A DNA stretch of 26,935 bases from Holosporales bacterium (GTDB lineage Bacteria; Pseudomonadota; Alphaproteobacteria; BNTO01): NCBI GenBank assembly GCA_031290075.1, contig JAITOG010000033.1, positions 1 through 26,935 of the forward strand, given 5' to 3'. This document shows positions 16,515 to 24,614 of the stretch, one piece after another (position 1 is the first letter of the stretch; the number at the start of each line of letters is the position of its first letter). The notes under the pieces were generated by a model that did no database searches, was not told the DNA's origin, and worked only from the letters and a program-made list of their open reading frames with translations. Position numbers and translations under genes: made by a program.

Positions 16515-16972
16515 TTTATATTTGCTTGTACTGTAAATGAAACCTGTTCTCTAACCTTTTCGGTCACAACACTTCCCTCAATTTTTAGAATCAATGTTTG
16601 ATTCTTGGGGGCAAATTCTTCAATTTTGACTTTTACCCCTTGCAGCCTTGGCTCAAATAGTCGAATTATAAGCTCACACTTTTCCTCTAACTTTCCCCAA
16701 CTTGCAGTATCTTCTATAAAAATATTTTCTGTTACTGGGAAACCAAGAAGTCCAGGGATCCCGGCTAGCTTTGTTTCGTCTTCATCAGCTTTTTGTAAAA
16801 ACTCATCTACTTCATGTATAGAAAAAGATGATCTTGTTTCAAATATTTCCGTTAATTCTTTTTGTATTGATTCCAAAAGTTCGTTAAAAGTAAAGAGGAT
16901 TTTTGTTGCTTGTTCGGCATTGGCTGTTAGCTGGTCGAAAAATGGGGCAATTGCAACAAATTGTTTTTTCAT
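16511..16972 (-). CDS. tssE: T6SS baseplate protein TssE (gp25-like)
   Basis: TssE is the gp25-like baseplate wedge component that primes sheath polymerisation in type VI secretion. This 153-residue protein starts MKKQFVAIAPFFDQLTANAE. It has the family landmarks ETRSS (tail of the 'L..LLNTRR' region), GIPGLLGFPVTE, the hallmark LIIRLFEPRLQGVKVKIEEF, and a final beta-strand region (QTLILKIEGSVV, QVSFTVQANIK). The ATG at 16972 is preferred. A longer frame to 17077 runs through a terminator hairpin. It ends in TGA within ATGA, overlapping the Prs-like gene. vgrG lies 1.7 kb away on the other strand, which supports the T6SS assignment. No other baseplate or sheath gene is in the window. Confidence 0.8.
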   Translation of the reverse strand: MKKQFVAIAPFFDQLTANAEQATKILFTFNELLESIQKELTEIFETRSSFSIHEVDEFLQKADEDETKLAGIPGLLGFPVTENIFIEDTASWGKLEEKCELIIRLFEPRLQGVKVKIEEFAPKNQTLILKIEGSVVTEKVREQVSFTVQANIK

Positions 16973-17056
16973 TATAATAAGATTTTCTTTGACATAAAAT
17001 TTCCTCAATAAAACAAAACTTTCTCTATACAAAAATGATAACCCCAAAATAAAAAA

Positions 17057-17092
17057 TTGCTGAGTAACAATCAGCAATATTTTTTTTATTTT
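17057..17092. terminator. Bidirectional intrinsic terminator hairpin
   Basis: TTGCTGA (17057-17063) pairs with TCAGCAA (17071-17077) around the loop GTAACAA. On the plus strand the stem is followed by TATTTTTTTTATTTTTTTT, and on the minus strand by TTTTTTATTTT, so it could act both ways. It lies just upstream of tssE, so the tssE promoter should lie between here and 16972. Confidence 0.6.
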
Positions 17093-17208
17093 TTTTATGA
17101 TGTTGCATTTTTATCATATGCTTGCTGCATTATTTTTTATGATTTATCTCTTACGTCCTGGGTCAATTTGACAGGTCTGTATATTTCTTGTAGACTTCCC
17201 TAATAAAT

Positions 17209-17301
17209 GGAGAGATGGCCGAGAGGCTTAAGGCGACGGTTTGCTAAACCGTTATACGTTTTAGAGATGTATCGAGGGTTCGAATCCCTCTCTCTCTGCC
17301 A
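17209..17301 (+). tRNA. tRNA-Ser (GCT)
   Basis: This is a long-variable-arm tRNA. The acceptor GGAGAGA pairs with TCTCTCT, with discriminator G, and CCA is encoded (17299-17301). The anticodon loop TTGCTAA gives anticodon GCT for AGC/AGU codons. The variable arm (TATACGTTTTAGAGATGTAT region) and the T-arm GAGGGTTCGAATCCCTC are normal. Confidence 0.96.
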
Positions 17302-17311
17302 TGCTTTTTTG

Positions 17312-17420
17312 GCATGTATACTGGGGGGTTGCTTGCTGTAATTTTAGTGCAGCAAAACCTTATATCCTGTCAGGGCTTTTCAATTCTTAAGTATTACATT
17401 TTTTAACCCCCCCAATGCTT
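17312..17420. repeat. Palindromic stretch after tRNA-Ser
   Basis: TGTATACTGGGGGGTT on the left and TTAACCCCCCCAATGC on the right form an inverted repeat around about 80 bp, with an inner TTGCTTGCTG...GTGCAGCAA pairing. GTATACTGGGG also begins copy 2 of the KECGF-type repeat, but the interior differs. It may be a diverged or related element, or a tRNA terminator region. No gene is seen between the tRNA and 17556. Confidence 0.4.
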
Positions 17421-17555
17421 TTTAGCCACTTTAAAGTAAAAATACTAGGGTATATTAACTATTTACTAATCTTTTTTCCTCATAATGAAGTATGTAGAAA
17501 AAAATCCAATAAAGTAATACACTGTCCCAGAATTGTTTTGTTTTATAGGTGTTTT

Positions 17556-18038
17556 ATGGATTTTAAGTTGTTTTTAGGAGTGGTTTTAATTGGGAATGCT
17601 GGATTAAGTGCAGGCTATGGATTTGATAACATATTATTTGATCCTTCAAAGGATGGTAGACCTAAGAATTTTGTGGAAACTAGTGAAAGTGAAATTAATT
17701 ACCAGCCAGGGAATGATAAACTAAGCCCAAGCCATATCATTTTTACTTTGTGGAATGAAAAGCATGGTCATGTTGGAAATGTGTATGTTAAATACGGTGA
17801 TATCGATGCATTTATAGAGGATTGCAAAAAGAATTTTGAAACAATGTACCAATTTCTATACAATATTAATACATTTAGAGAAGAAGTTTTTGAGAGATTA
17901 AAAGAATTAGATGCGAACAAAGAAACACGAATTGTACAACAGGACAAACAAATTGAACAACATAAAGAACAAATTATACGACAGAGCGAACAAATTATAC
18001 AACAGGAAAAACAAATAGAAGGTTGGACGCAGGGCTAA
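17556..18038 (+). CDS. Secreted coiled-coil protein, truncated by a MITE
   Basis: I do not recognise this protein. From the ATG at 17556, with AGGTG four bases before it, 160 residues follow. A signal peptide (MDFKLFLGVVLIGNAGLSAG) precedes a globular part (IIFTLWNEKHGHVGNVYVKY), then a Gln/Glu/Lys heptad coiled coil (QQDKQIEQHKEQIIRQSEQ). The frame closes at TAA inside the 144-bp MITE at 18030. Removing the MITE and one target copy gives only a few more codons before TGA. The downstream open frame (18176-18427) is in another phase, so a separate frameshift is likely, or they were always two genes. The position between tssE and vgrG raises a T6SS-related role, but nothing in the sequence proves it. 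Confidence 0.55.
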   Translation: MDFKLFLGVVLIGNAGLSAGYGFDNILFDPSKDGRPKNFVETSESEINYQPGNDKLSPSHIIFTLWNEKHGHVGNVYVKYGDIDAFIEDCKKNFETMYQFLYNINTFREEVFERLKELDANKETRIVQQDKQIEQHKEQIIRQSEQIIQQEKQIEGWTQG

Positions 18039-18173
18039 GTCCTAGATACTTTTTTTGATTGTTATACTTATTTTGCAAATATTCTGTTTGTGTATAAAAC
18101 AAGTATTGTCTCAATCTTCAAAAGAACAATTATAAATAAAATAATTTTATAAAGCATCTAGGATTTAGCCCTG
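18030..18173. mobile_element. 144-bp MITE with 9-bp target duplication
   Basis: Terminal inverted repeats of about 24 bp begin CAGGGCTAAGTCCTAGAT on the left and CAGGGCTAAATCCTAGAT on the complement of the right end. The element is flanked by exact 9-bp direct repeats GGTTGGACG at 18021-18029 and 18174-18182, the mark of transposition. The interior is AT-rich and non-coding, so movement needed a transposase in trans. It ends the reading frame of the coiled-coil protein. Confidence 0.85.
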
Positions 18174-18175
18174 GG

Positions 18176-18427
18176 TTGGACGGACTCAAGCAGAGTTTGA
18201 CGAGGTATCAGAATGATGAAGACTTAAACTTTGAGGAGATATCACAGGGAATACTTGGTATTCTAGGGACGGAGGAAATGTATAGTGTTCTATATGATGT
18301 AATGGAAAAAATAAAAAGCAAAAGAGAAAACGAAGAAGCTGCAAAGAGAGAGAGAGAAAGAGAAGAAGCTGCAGAGAAAGCGCTACAGGGGATGAGAAAA
18401 GCAAAAAGAAAAAAAAAAGTAGGATGA
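18176..18427 (+). pseudogene. Downstream fragment of the interrupted coiled-coil gene
   Basis: This open frame of 83 codons reads LDGLKQSLTRYQNDEDLNFE and ILGILGTEEMYSVLYDVMEK, then a charged Arg/Glu/Lys coiled-coil tail ending KKKVG. It begins in the right-hand target duplication of the MITE and has no ribosome site. It is out of phase with the upstream part by one base, even after the MITE is removed in thought. Its composition matches the coiled coil upstream. It is most likely a broken 3' part, less likely a separate small gene. Confidence 0.45.
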
Positions 18428-18502
18428 ATCCCTAAAAAATAAAAGTCTTTTTTAAAAAAAAATTATAATTTAGAAAACTCTTTCCCAATCCCAGTTTCTT
18501 CC

Positions 18503-18599
18503 TATATGCCCAAACCCAAAAAAATTGCGGATTTAAACTTCTTGGGGTTCAAGGGATTGGCCGCAATTAAAATCCGCATTCTTTTGGGGGGCCAGTATA
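18503..18599 (-). repeat. KECGF-type palindromic repeat, copy 3
   Basis: This is an intergenic copy in reverse orientation: GCCCAAACCCAAAAAAATTG, GCGGATTTAAACTTCTTGGG, then AATTAAAATCCGCATTCTTT and GGGGGGCCAGTATA. It lies between the broken coiled-coil gene and vgrG. The remainder of 18428-18695 shows no gene. Confidence 0.85.
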
Positions 18600-18695
18600 A
18601 TATTCTCAAACTTTGCCCCACTCATTTAGCGGTAGACTTTTCAAACTAAATCTTAGCAAAATAAGAAGAGACTTCTCTAAAAACCCTGATCAATT

Positions 18696-21017
18696 ATGAG
18701 TTTGTTTCCTTTTGTTCCCAAAGTTAATTACACCCTGGAAGCTGTAGATGATGATTTTTTTTTGCAGCCTATATCATCTCCTCCAGTATTAACAGATGAA
18801 AAGGGCCTTACAGTAACAATTACAAGCCCCCTTGGAACTGGAAAACTTTTATTTGATAGTTTAGAAGGGCAAGAAAGTATTTCTGAACCATTTGAGTTTA
18901 AATTACGGTGTTATTCTAAAGAATTAAGCGTTGATTTTAAGAAATTGCTAGGAAAAAATGTTTCTGTAAGTTTAAAAACTAACAGTGAAAATATATATAT
19001 TGCTGGTGTTGTTATTCAAGTTAGATCTTTGCAAAGTTTTATTCTTGATGCCGATGAAAAAGAAAAAATTTCATACTATGGCATAACTTTGCGCCCTAAA
19101 TTTTGGTGTGCTAATTTTTCTAGAAAAACTAGAATATTTTTTCAAAAAAGTACTAAAGATATTATAGAAGAAGTTCTTGGAGAAGAAGGAGTTAATTTTG
19201 ATAATAAAGCGAGCTCCCTAGGAACAACAGTTCGCGAATATTGTGTTCAGTATAATGAATCTAATTTTGATTTTGTTTCTCGTTTAATGGAAAGTGAAGG
19301 TATATTTTACTTTTTTACGTATGCTTCATCTGGGGAAACAATGGTTTTAGCAGAAAAAAACAAAGATGCAGAAAGTCTTTCAGCTGAAGTATCAATGAAA
19401 ATAGTAAGAGATAATACTCTTAATACTATTACTAACTTCAACTTTCAAAACCAAATTGTTTCTAAAAAATATTCTTCTGTTGATTATGACTATACAAAAC
19501 CTGATACTAAGCTTAAAGCAACTGGAAAGGGCGAAGGATTACTTGGAGAAGTTTATGAATACCCCGGAGGATATGTAGAAAGCTCAGAAGCTTCTAAAAT
19601 AGGGGAAAGGCGAATAAAATCAATTGCCTGGCCTAATAATTTAGCCTATGGAGAAGGGCATTTTATTTCATTTTGCTCTGGCTCTATTTTTGAATTAAAA
19701 GACCACATTAGAAGCGCTTTAAATCAAAAATACCTTTTATACTCTGTAAATCATAAGATTGCTATTGAAGGAAGTGAATTTTCATATATTAATAAATTTG
19801 TTGCACTTCCAGAATCCGTTCCTTTCACTCCTTTTCCTAAAACCTCCAAACCATATATTCCAGGAACGCAGACTGCTGTTGTTGTTGGTCCTAGTGGTAA
19901 GGAAATTAGTATTGATGAAGCAGGGCGAATTTTAGTTCAATTTCATTGGGATTTAGAAGGAAAAGATGATGGAGCAAATTCTTGCCCTGTACGGTGTATG
20001 CAAGGGTGGGCAGGCCCAGGTTTTGGATGGGCAGCAATTCCGAGAATAGGAATGGAAGTTGTTGTTTCTTTCCGTGAGGGAGATCCTGATCAACCTCTTG
20101 TTATAGGCTGTGTTTATAATGGAAAAAACAAAGTTCCCGAAGAAGTAAATCAAAAACCTGAAATATTAATTTTAAAAACAAGAACCACTCCAAAAGGAAA
20201 GGAAAAAAGCAATATCATGAGTTTTGATGATACAAAAGATGCTGAAAAGATAACTTTTAATGCAACAAAAGACTATGAACTTTCATCAATAGCCGATGAT
20301 AATTCCTTTTTGCTAAAACAAGCTGGAAGCAACACCAAAACTCAAATGTTTATAACTGAAGGGCTTGTTGAAGGAGTAATAGACAAAGGGGAATATAAAA
20401 TGACAATAACTGAGGGAAATTACACAATTGCCCTTAAAAAAGGTTCCTACATCATGACATTAGATGACGGATTCAATATGTTAACTATAAAGAAGGGAGA
20501 TTATTCAATAAAAATTGAAGATGGAAGTTTAACTATTGAAACCAAAAAAGAAATTTCAATAAAAACTGAATCAACCTTAAGTATTGAAGCAAAAGATGAT
20601 ATTACCGTTAAAACAGATGCAGCTCTTTCCATAACTGCAGCAAAAGATATATCTATTAAATCCAACGCAGGAATCTCAATTAAGGCAGTAAAGGATATTG
20701 TTGTAAAGTCTGATGCAGGAATTTCTGCTGAGGCTATGAAGGATATATCATTAAAAGCTACTAGCAATGTTGCTGTAGAGGCTACGCAAAAAGTTAGTAT
20801 CAAAGCAACAATGGACCTTACAATGGAAGGAATGAATGTTAAATCAAAAGCTCAGCTAGATTGGGCTAGAGAAGGCTTAAATATAAAAGACACAGCCCAA
20901 TTACAGGGAGCTTACAAAGCAAATTTAACAATTGAAGTTAGTGGGAATGTTCAGGCAAATGTGAAAAGCTCAGTTATGGCTGGAATTGCTGGAAGTGCTT
21001 TAACTGCTTTAGGGTAA
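18696..21017 (+). CDS. vgrG: T6SS spike protein VgrG (TssI)
   Basis: VgrG trimers tip the type VI secretion tube and carry effectors into target cells. This 773-residue protein has the gp27-like module first (TVTITSPLGTGKLLFDSLEG, FVSRLMESEGIFYFFTY). The gp5-like OB-fold follows (about residues 385-480: EAGRILVQFHWDLEGKDDGA, MQGWAGPGFGWAAIPRIGME, FREGDPDQPLVIGCVYN). A C-terminal beta-helix needle of short repeats comes last (DITVKTDAALSITAAKDISI, KSNAGISIKAVKDIVVKSDA). The end has an Ala/Gly-rich tail and no obvious enzymatic effector domain, so it is probably a structural VgrG. The ATG at 18696 has no strong ribosome site. A type B palindromic element starts 19 bp after the stop. tssE nearby supports a working or ancestral T6SS. 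Confidence 0.93.
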   Translation: MSLFPFVPKVNYTLEAVDDDFFLQPISSPPVLTDEKGLTVTITSPLGTGKLLFDSLEGQESISEPFEFKLRCYSKELSVDFKKLLGKNVSVSLKTNSENIYIAGVVIQVRSLQSFILDADEKEKISYYGITLRPKFWCANFSRKTRIFFQKSTKDIIEEVLGEEGVNFDNKASSLGTTVREYCVQYNESNFDFVSRLMESEGIFYFFTYASSGETMVLAEKNKDAESLSAEVSMKIVRDNTLNTITNFNFQNQIVSKKYSSVDYDYTKPDTKLKATGKGEGLLGEVYEYPGGYVESSEASKIGERRIKSIAWPNNLAYGEGHFISFCSGSIFELKDHIRSALNQKYLLYSVNHKIAIEGSEFSYINKFVALPESVPFTPFPKTSKPYIPGTQTAVVVGPSGKEISIDEAGRILVQFHWDLEGKDDGANSCPVRCMQGWAGPGFGWAAIPRIGMEVVVSFREGDPDQPLVIGCVYNGKNKVPEEVNQKPEILILKTRTTPKGKEKSNIMSFDDTKDAEKITFNATKDYELSSIADDNSFLLKQAGSNTKTQMFITEGLVEGVIDKGEYKMTITEGNYTIALKKGSYIMTLDDGFNMLTIKKGDYSIKIEDGSLTIETKKEISIKTESTLSIEAKDDITVKTDAALSITAAKDISIKSNAGISIKAVKDIVVKSDAGISAEAMKDISLKATSNVAVEATQKVSIKATMDLTMEGMNVKSKAQLDWAREGLNIKDTAQLQGAYKANLTIEVSGNVQANVKSSVMAGIAGSALTALG

Positions 21018-21036
21018 GTATTTTACGCAATTTTAA

Positions 21037-21221
21037 TAGACTTCCTTCGAAACCAATTTCTTCTAGCAAAGTTGAAGGAGCACGAAGCGCAGAACCGGAA
21101 TGTATTAGATATACATGAGGGGAATTGGGGGGAATCTATGATTCCCCCCAAACCCCATGAGGATTCGAGCATCGAAGCGACGAACAAATTTGCAGAAGAA
21201 ATTGGTTTCGAAGGAAGTCTA
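21037..21221 (-). repeat. Modular palindromic element, core plus type B arms, copy 2
   Basis: This 185-bp copy is bounded by TAGACTTCCTTCGAAACCAA and its complement. The core contains AGCGCAGAACCGGA, CATGAGGGGAATTGGGGGGA and CCCCATGAGGATTCGAGC. It fills the gap between convergent vgrG and dapB, where it could serve as a shared terminator hairpin. Its terminal TAG, on the minus strand, is the dapB stop codon. Both arms carry C/G at a position where copy 1 has T/A (CCAATTTC with GAAATTGG against CTAATTTC with GAAATTAG). Confidence 0.85.
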
Positions 21222-22004
21222 ATATAATAAATCTGAATGTCCATATAATCCTGGCTTTTGTTCATAAAGCCAAGAGGCTGCTTTTAAAGCTCCGCTTGCA
21301 AATAATGATCTTGAAATAACCTGGTGTGTTACAGAAATTATTTCTTTTTCTCCTAAAAAATGCACAGTATGCGATCCTGTAACTGAACCACCTCGTATAA
21401 CAGAAAAACCTATTTGCTTTTCTGGCCTACTTCCAATAGCTCCATTTCTTTCTAAACAAAAAACCTCGTCTGGATTCCATTCTTTTGCCTTTGCAATTTT
21501 TTTTCCTAATTGAAGAGCCGTACCAGAAGGGGCGTCTTTTTTTTGGGCATGATGAGTTTCCGTTATTTCAATATCCATATCATCTAATGCCTTTGCAAAA
21601 AATTCCACAGCTTTAGTTACAGCTGCAATTCCAAAGCTCATGTTTTCTGCGTAAAAAATTGGTATTTTTTTTTCTGCAATTTGAAAAAGTTCGTGCGTTT
21701 CTTTAGCTAATCCTGTTACCCCGCATACCAAAGGTTTTTCGAATTTTTGAGCTATTTTAATAACATTTGGTGTAGATAAGGCTTCAGAAAAATCGATAAT
21801 AACATCACACTTTTCACACTCTTTTTCCAGATCTGAAGAAAACAAAACACCGCTATTATCAGCTAATTTTCCAATGAATTGACTGTTTTTTCTAACAAAA
21901 GCTCCCAAAAGAACAAATTTATCTGATGCTTGGATTTCAGTACGCAAAGCCGTTCCCATTTTTCCATTGGCACCAACAACTCCAATTTTTAAAACTTTTT
22001 CCAT
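21219..22004 (-). CDS. dapB: 4-hydroxy-tetrahydrodipicolinate reductase
   Basis: DapB performs the NAD(P)H-dependent step in the diaminopimelate/lysine pathway that feeds peptidoglycan. It has 261 residues, the usual length. The nucleotide-binding loop GVVGANGKMG is at residues 8-17, and VIIDFSEALSTP near 69 and CGVTGL near 94 are conserved. The substrate motif ETHHAQKKDAPSGTA (His151, His152, Lys156) is intact. The C-terminus GLYGHSDLLY resembles the family's GLYDMxDVL. The stop is TAG, supplied by the end of the repeat at 21037-21221. The ATG at 22004 lacks a strong ribosome site. It suggests that the bacterium keeps cell-wall DAP synthesis. Confidence 0.94.
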   Translation of the reverse strand: MEKVLKIGVVGANGKMGTALRTEIQASDKFVLLGAFVRKNSQFIGKLADNSGVLFSSDLEKECEKCDVIIDFSEALSTPNVIKIAQKFEKPLVCGVTGLAKETHELFQIAEKKIPIFYAENMSFGIAAVTKAVEFFAKALDDMDIEITETHHAQKKDAPSGTALQLGKKIAKAKEWNPDEVFCLERNGAIGSRPEKQIGFSVIRGGSVTGSHTVHFLGEKEIISVTHQVISRSLFASGALKAASWLYEQKPGLYGHSDLLY

Positions 22005-22070
22005 TTTTTAACAGCGTATTTACGAATTATGAAAAAGTTTAGCTTTAATTGATAATATTTACAAACTTTT

Positions 22071-22377
22071 AGCAAGTGCTAGTCATCCGGCGCTTTTTAA
22101 AAAAGCTCTTCAAAAACCCGTTCTTTTTGCCAAGGTGCTCCGCCGTACAAGGATACAGCTTCGTTTAGCGCTCCGCCTTTATGGAAAATGCTTAGAGGAA
22201 TTTGTATATAACAAATTCCTCTTTAAGCCCATTTCCATAAGGGCTCCGCTATGTTAAAACCCAAGGGTTTTTCCATTCACTTTCGCTGTATGACTTAGTA
22301 CGGCTTGAACACCTTGGCAAAAATTCCTGGGTTTTTAAAGAGCTTTTTTGAAAAGCGTTGGGCTGTTAGCACTTGCT
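22071..22377. repeat. 307-bp imperfect palindrome
   Basis: The ends AGCAAGTGCTA and TAGCACTTGCT are complementary. Further matched blocks occur inward in order: GCGCTTTTTAAAAAAGCTCT with AGAGCTTTTTTGAAAAGCGT, TTTTTGCCAAGGTG with its complement near 22310, GCTCCGC near 22164 and 22182 with its complement class near 22250, and TTATGGAAAATG with CATTTCCATAA. The centre is a perfect 11-bp stem GAGGAATTTGT/ACAAATTCCTC with loop ATATA (22195-22221). There is no open frame of note. It fills the gap between dapB and potA (divergent genes), so it could be a large mobile palindrome, a cruciform site or a structured leader RNA of potA. Confidence 0.75.
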
Positions 22378-22529
22378 TTCCCTTTTTAAAAAATAATATC
22401 AAACTCCAAATTAACTAAAAAAGTTTATTTAGTTAAACGCCTTTCTAAATCGCTAATTTGTAAGGGTTTATTGTGTAAAAAAATAATTCACGATAATATA
22501 TTAAATAATTGCTTTTTAAAAAATGCTCA

Positions 22530-23666
22530 ATGCCTCCACCAATAAAAAGAAATATAGAACCGTGGCAAGATCCTAATATTAAGCCTTACATACAAATTGA
22601 ATCTATAAGTAAAAAATATGGCTCAACTGAGGCTGTTCGTAATGTTTCTTTATCTATTTATAAAGGCGAGTTATTTTCGCTTTTGGGGGGGTCTGGATGT
22701 GGAAAAACATCATTACTTAGGTTATTAGCAGGCTTTGAAACTCCATCTTATGGGCATATTCTTATTGATGGTATTGATATTACTAAATGGCCACCTTATG
22801 AACGACCTGTTAATATTATGTTTCAATCTTACGCATTATTTCCTCATATGACGGTTTATAACAATATTGCGTTTGGCCTAAAACAAGAAGGATTAGCTAA
22901 AAATATAATTCATGAGCGCGTTATGGAAGCCCTTGAGCTAATACAAATGGTTCAATTTTCCGATAGAAAGCCCCAAGCGCTATCTGGAGGGCAGCGCCAA
23001 CGTGTTGCCTTGGCAAGAAGTATCGTTAAGCAGCCAAAATTACTATTGCTCGATGAGCCGCTTGCTGCCTTAGATAAGCGCCTGCGTGAACAAACCCAAT
23101 TTGAATTAGTTAATATTCAAGAACGCGTTGGTATTACATTTATATTAGTAACACACGATCAAGAAGAAGCTATGACTATGTCCTCAAGAATGGCTATTAT
23201 GAAAGAGGGGCAAATCATGCAAGTTGGAGCTCCACACGATATATACGAATTCCCAAATTCTAAATTTGTTGCAGAGTTTATAGGTAGTATGAATATTTTT
23301 GATGGGGTAGTTATTGAGGAAGAAGAAGATCATGTTGTTGTTGACTCTCCGGAAGCAAATTGTCCTATTTTAGCAACTCACGTTGGAGCAACGCCTATTG
23401 GAGCCAATATTTCTGTTGCAATACGTCCAGAAAAGGTAATGATGTCAAAAACTCAACCATCAGGGAATAGAAACTGTACTAAAGGAATTGTTAGAGAAAT
23501 TGCCTATTTAGGAGATATATCTATTTATTATGTTGAGCTTCCGTCTGGAAAATATATTCAATCTTCGCTTCCTAATTTGCTAAGACTATCGGAAAGAAAT
23601 GTTAAATGGGATGATGAAGTTTATTTATTTTGGCGTGCAGAAAATTGTGTTTTGTTATCGGTATAA
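22530..23666 (+). CDS. potA: Spermidine/putrescine ABC transporter ATPase
   Basis: PotA is the ATPase of polyamine import. It has 378 residues from the ATG at 22530. A TTG seven codons earlier is possible, and another ATG at 22523 is out of frame. The ABC domain shows LLGGSGCGKTSLLRL (Walker A, about residues 51-65), FQSYALFPHMTVYNNI (Q-loop), ALSGGQRQRVALARSI (signature), LLLLDEPLAALDKRL (Walker B/D-loop) and VTHDQEEAMT (switch His). The C-terminal TOBE-like regulatory domain (VAIRPEKVMM, GIVREIAYLGDISIYYVELP) is typical of PotA/MalK-type ATPases. potB begins 6 bp downstream, so the two form an operon. A 307-bp palindrome lies in the upstream region. Confidence 0.9.
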   Translation: MPPPIKRNIEPWQDPNIKPYIQIESISKKYGSTEAVRNVSLSIYKGELFSLLGGSGCGKTSLLRLLAGFETPSYGHILIDGIDITKWPPYERPVNIMFQSYALFPHMTVYNNIAFGLKQEGLAKNIIHERVMEALELIQMVQFSDRKPQALSGGQRQRVALARSIVKQPKLLLLDEPLAALDKRLREQTQFELVNIQERVGITFILVTHDQEEAMTMSSRMAIMKEGQIMQVGAPHDIYEFPNSKFVAEFIGSMNIFDGVVIEEEEDHVVVDSPEANCPILATHVGATPIGANISVAIRPEKVMMSKTQPSGNRNCTKGIVREIAYLGDISIYYVELPSGKYIQSSLPNLLRLSERNVKWDDEVYLFWRAENCVLLSV

Positions 23667-23672
23667 TAAAAA

Positions 23673-24608
23673 ATGTTTAAACAATTTATTAAAAAACTTA
23701 ATATTAAGAGAAAATTTGATAATGCAAAAACTAAATTTAATTTAGAACAAGTATTAATATTTCTTCCATATTTATGGAGTATATTCTTTTTTGTAATTCC
23801 AACAATTTTAATAATAAAAATTAGTTTAGCTAAATCATGTACATCACTTCCTCCATTCTTACCATTGTATGAAAATATTAGTGAACATTTTTATGGAATA
23901 TACTTATTTTTTGGAAATTATATTAAGTTGTTTACTGACTCTTTTTATTTTTCCTCATTATTATCTTCATTTATATTATCAGGAACTTCAACAATTATTT
24001 GCTTTGTTATAGGCTATGCTATGGCGTATTCAATACATAGAGCGCCAAAACATGTAAAGCTAGTTTTAATTTTAATGATTGTTTTGCCATTTGTTACTTC
24101 TTTTTTGGTAAGAGTTTATGCTTGGATGAGTTTACTGAATTCAAAAGGTATAATTAATGTATTTTTAATGAAAATAGGTTTAATAAATTCCCCAATACAT
24201 TTTCTTGATAATAATTATGCTGTTTGTTTAGTAATTGTATATTGTTATTTACCATTTATGATTATGCCGATTTATGCAACTTTGGATAAAATTGAAACAT
24301 CACTTGTAGAAGCATCGTTAGATTTAGGAGCTAATAATTGGAGATCATTTTGGAATATAACTTTTCCTTTATCTATTCCAGGAATTATGGCCGGTTGTAC
24401 CTTGGTATTTGTACCAGCATTGGGGGAATTTGTTATTCCTGAGTTAATTGGAGGTTCAAGAACCCTTACTATTGGACAAACAATTTGGTCTGAATTCTTT
24501 AATAACAGAGATTGGCCTCTTGCTTGCGCAATAGCTGTTTTAATGATGTGTTCATTTATCTTTTATTCCCTATTTTCAAAAATGAAATCTGTTTTAAATA
24601 AAAGATGA
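23673..24608 (+). CDS. potB: Spermidine/putrescine ABC transporter permease
   Basis: PotB is one of the two inner-membrane permease subunits that pair with PotA. It has 311 residues and about six membrane segments (for example YLWSIFFFVIPTILIIKISL near the start, VLILMIVLPFVTSFLVRVYA in the middle, CAIAVLMMCSFIFYSLF at the end). The cytoplasmic coupling EAA loop reads EASLDLGANNWRSFWNITFP, then LSIPGIMAG. IPELIGGSRTLTIGQTIWSE is typical of PotB. The stop is TGA. A KECGF-type repeat begins 6 bp after it, and no potC or potD follows, so the transporter is incomplete in this window. Confidence 0.9.
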   Translation: MFKQFIKKLNIKRKFDNAKTKFNLEQVLIFLPYLWSIFFFVIPTILIIKISLAKSCTSLPPFLPLYENISEHFYGIYLFFGNYIKLFTDSFYFSSLLSSFILSGTSTIICFVIGYAMAYSIHRAPKHVKLVLILMIVLPFVTSFLVRVYAWMSLLNSKGIINVFLMKIGLINSPIHFLDNNYAVCLVIVYCYLPFMIMPIYATLDKIETSLVEASLDLGANNWRSFWNITFPLSIPGIMAGCTLVFVPALGEFVIPELIGGSRTLTIGQTIWSEFFNNRDWPLACAIAVLMMCSFIFYSLFSKMKSVLNKR

Positions 24609-24614
24609 TGATTC

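Noticed and set aside
17415..17555. Start of the coiled-coil protein at 17415 (MLFSHFKVKI...)
   Set aside because: The ATG at 17556 has a ribosome site and begins a proper signal peptide; the longer frame starts inside the post-tRNA palindrome.
21023..21265. Open frame of 80 codons on the minus strand (MNKSQDYMDIQIYYIR...) between vgrG and dapB
   Set aside because: It is mostly a translation of the type B palindromic element and overlaps the dapB 3' end. The same peptide (FVASMLESSWGLGG) appears at 15625, where it is also repeat.
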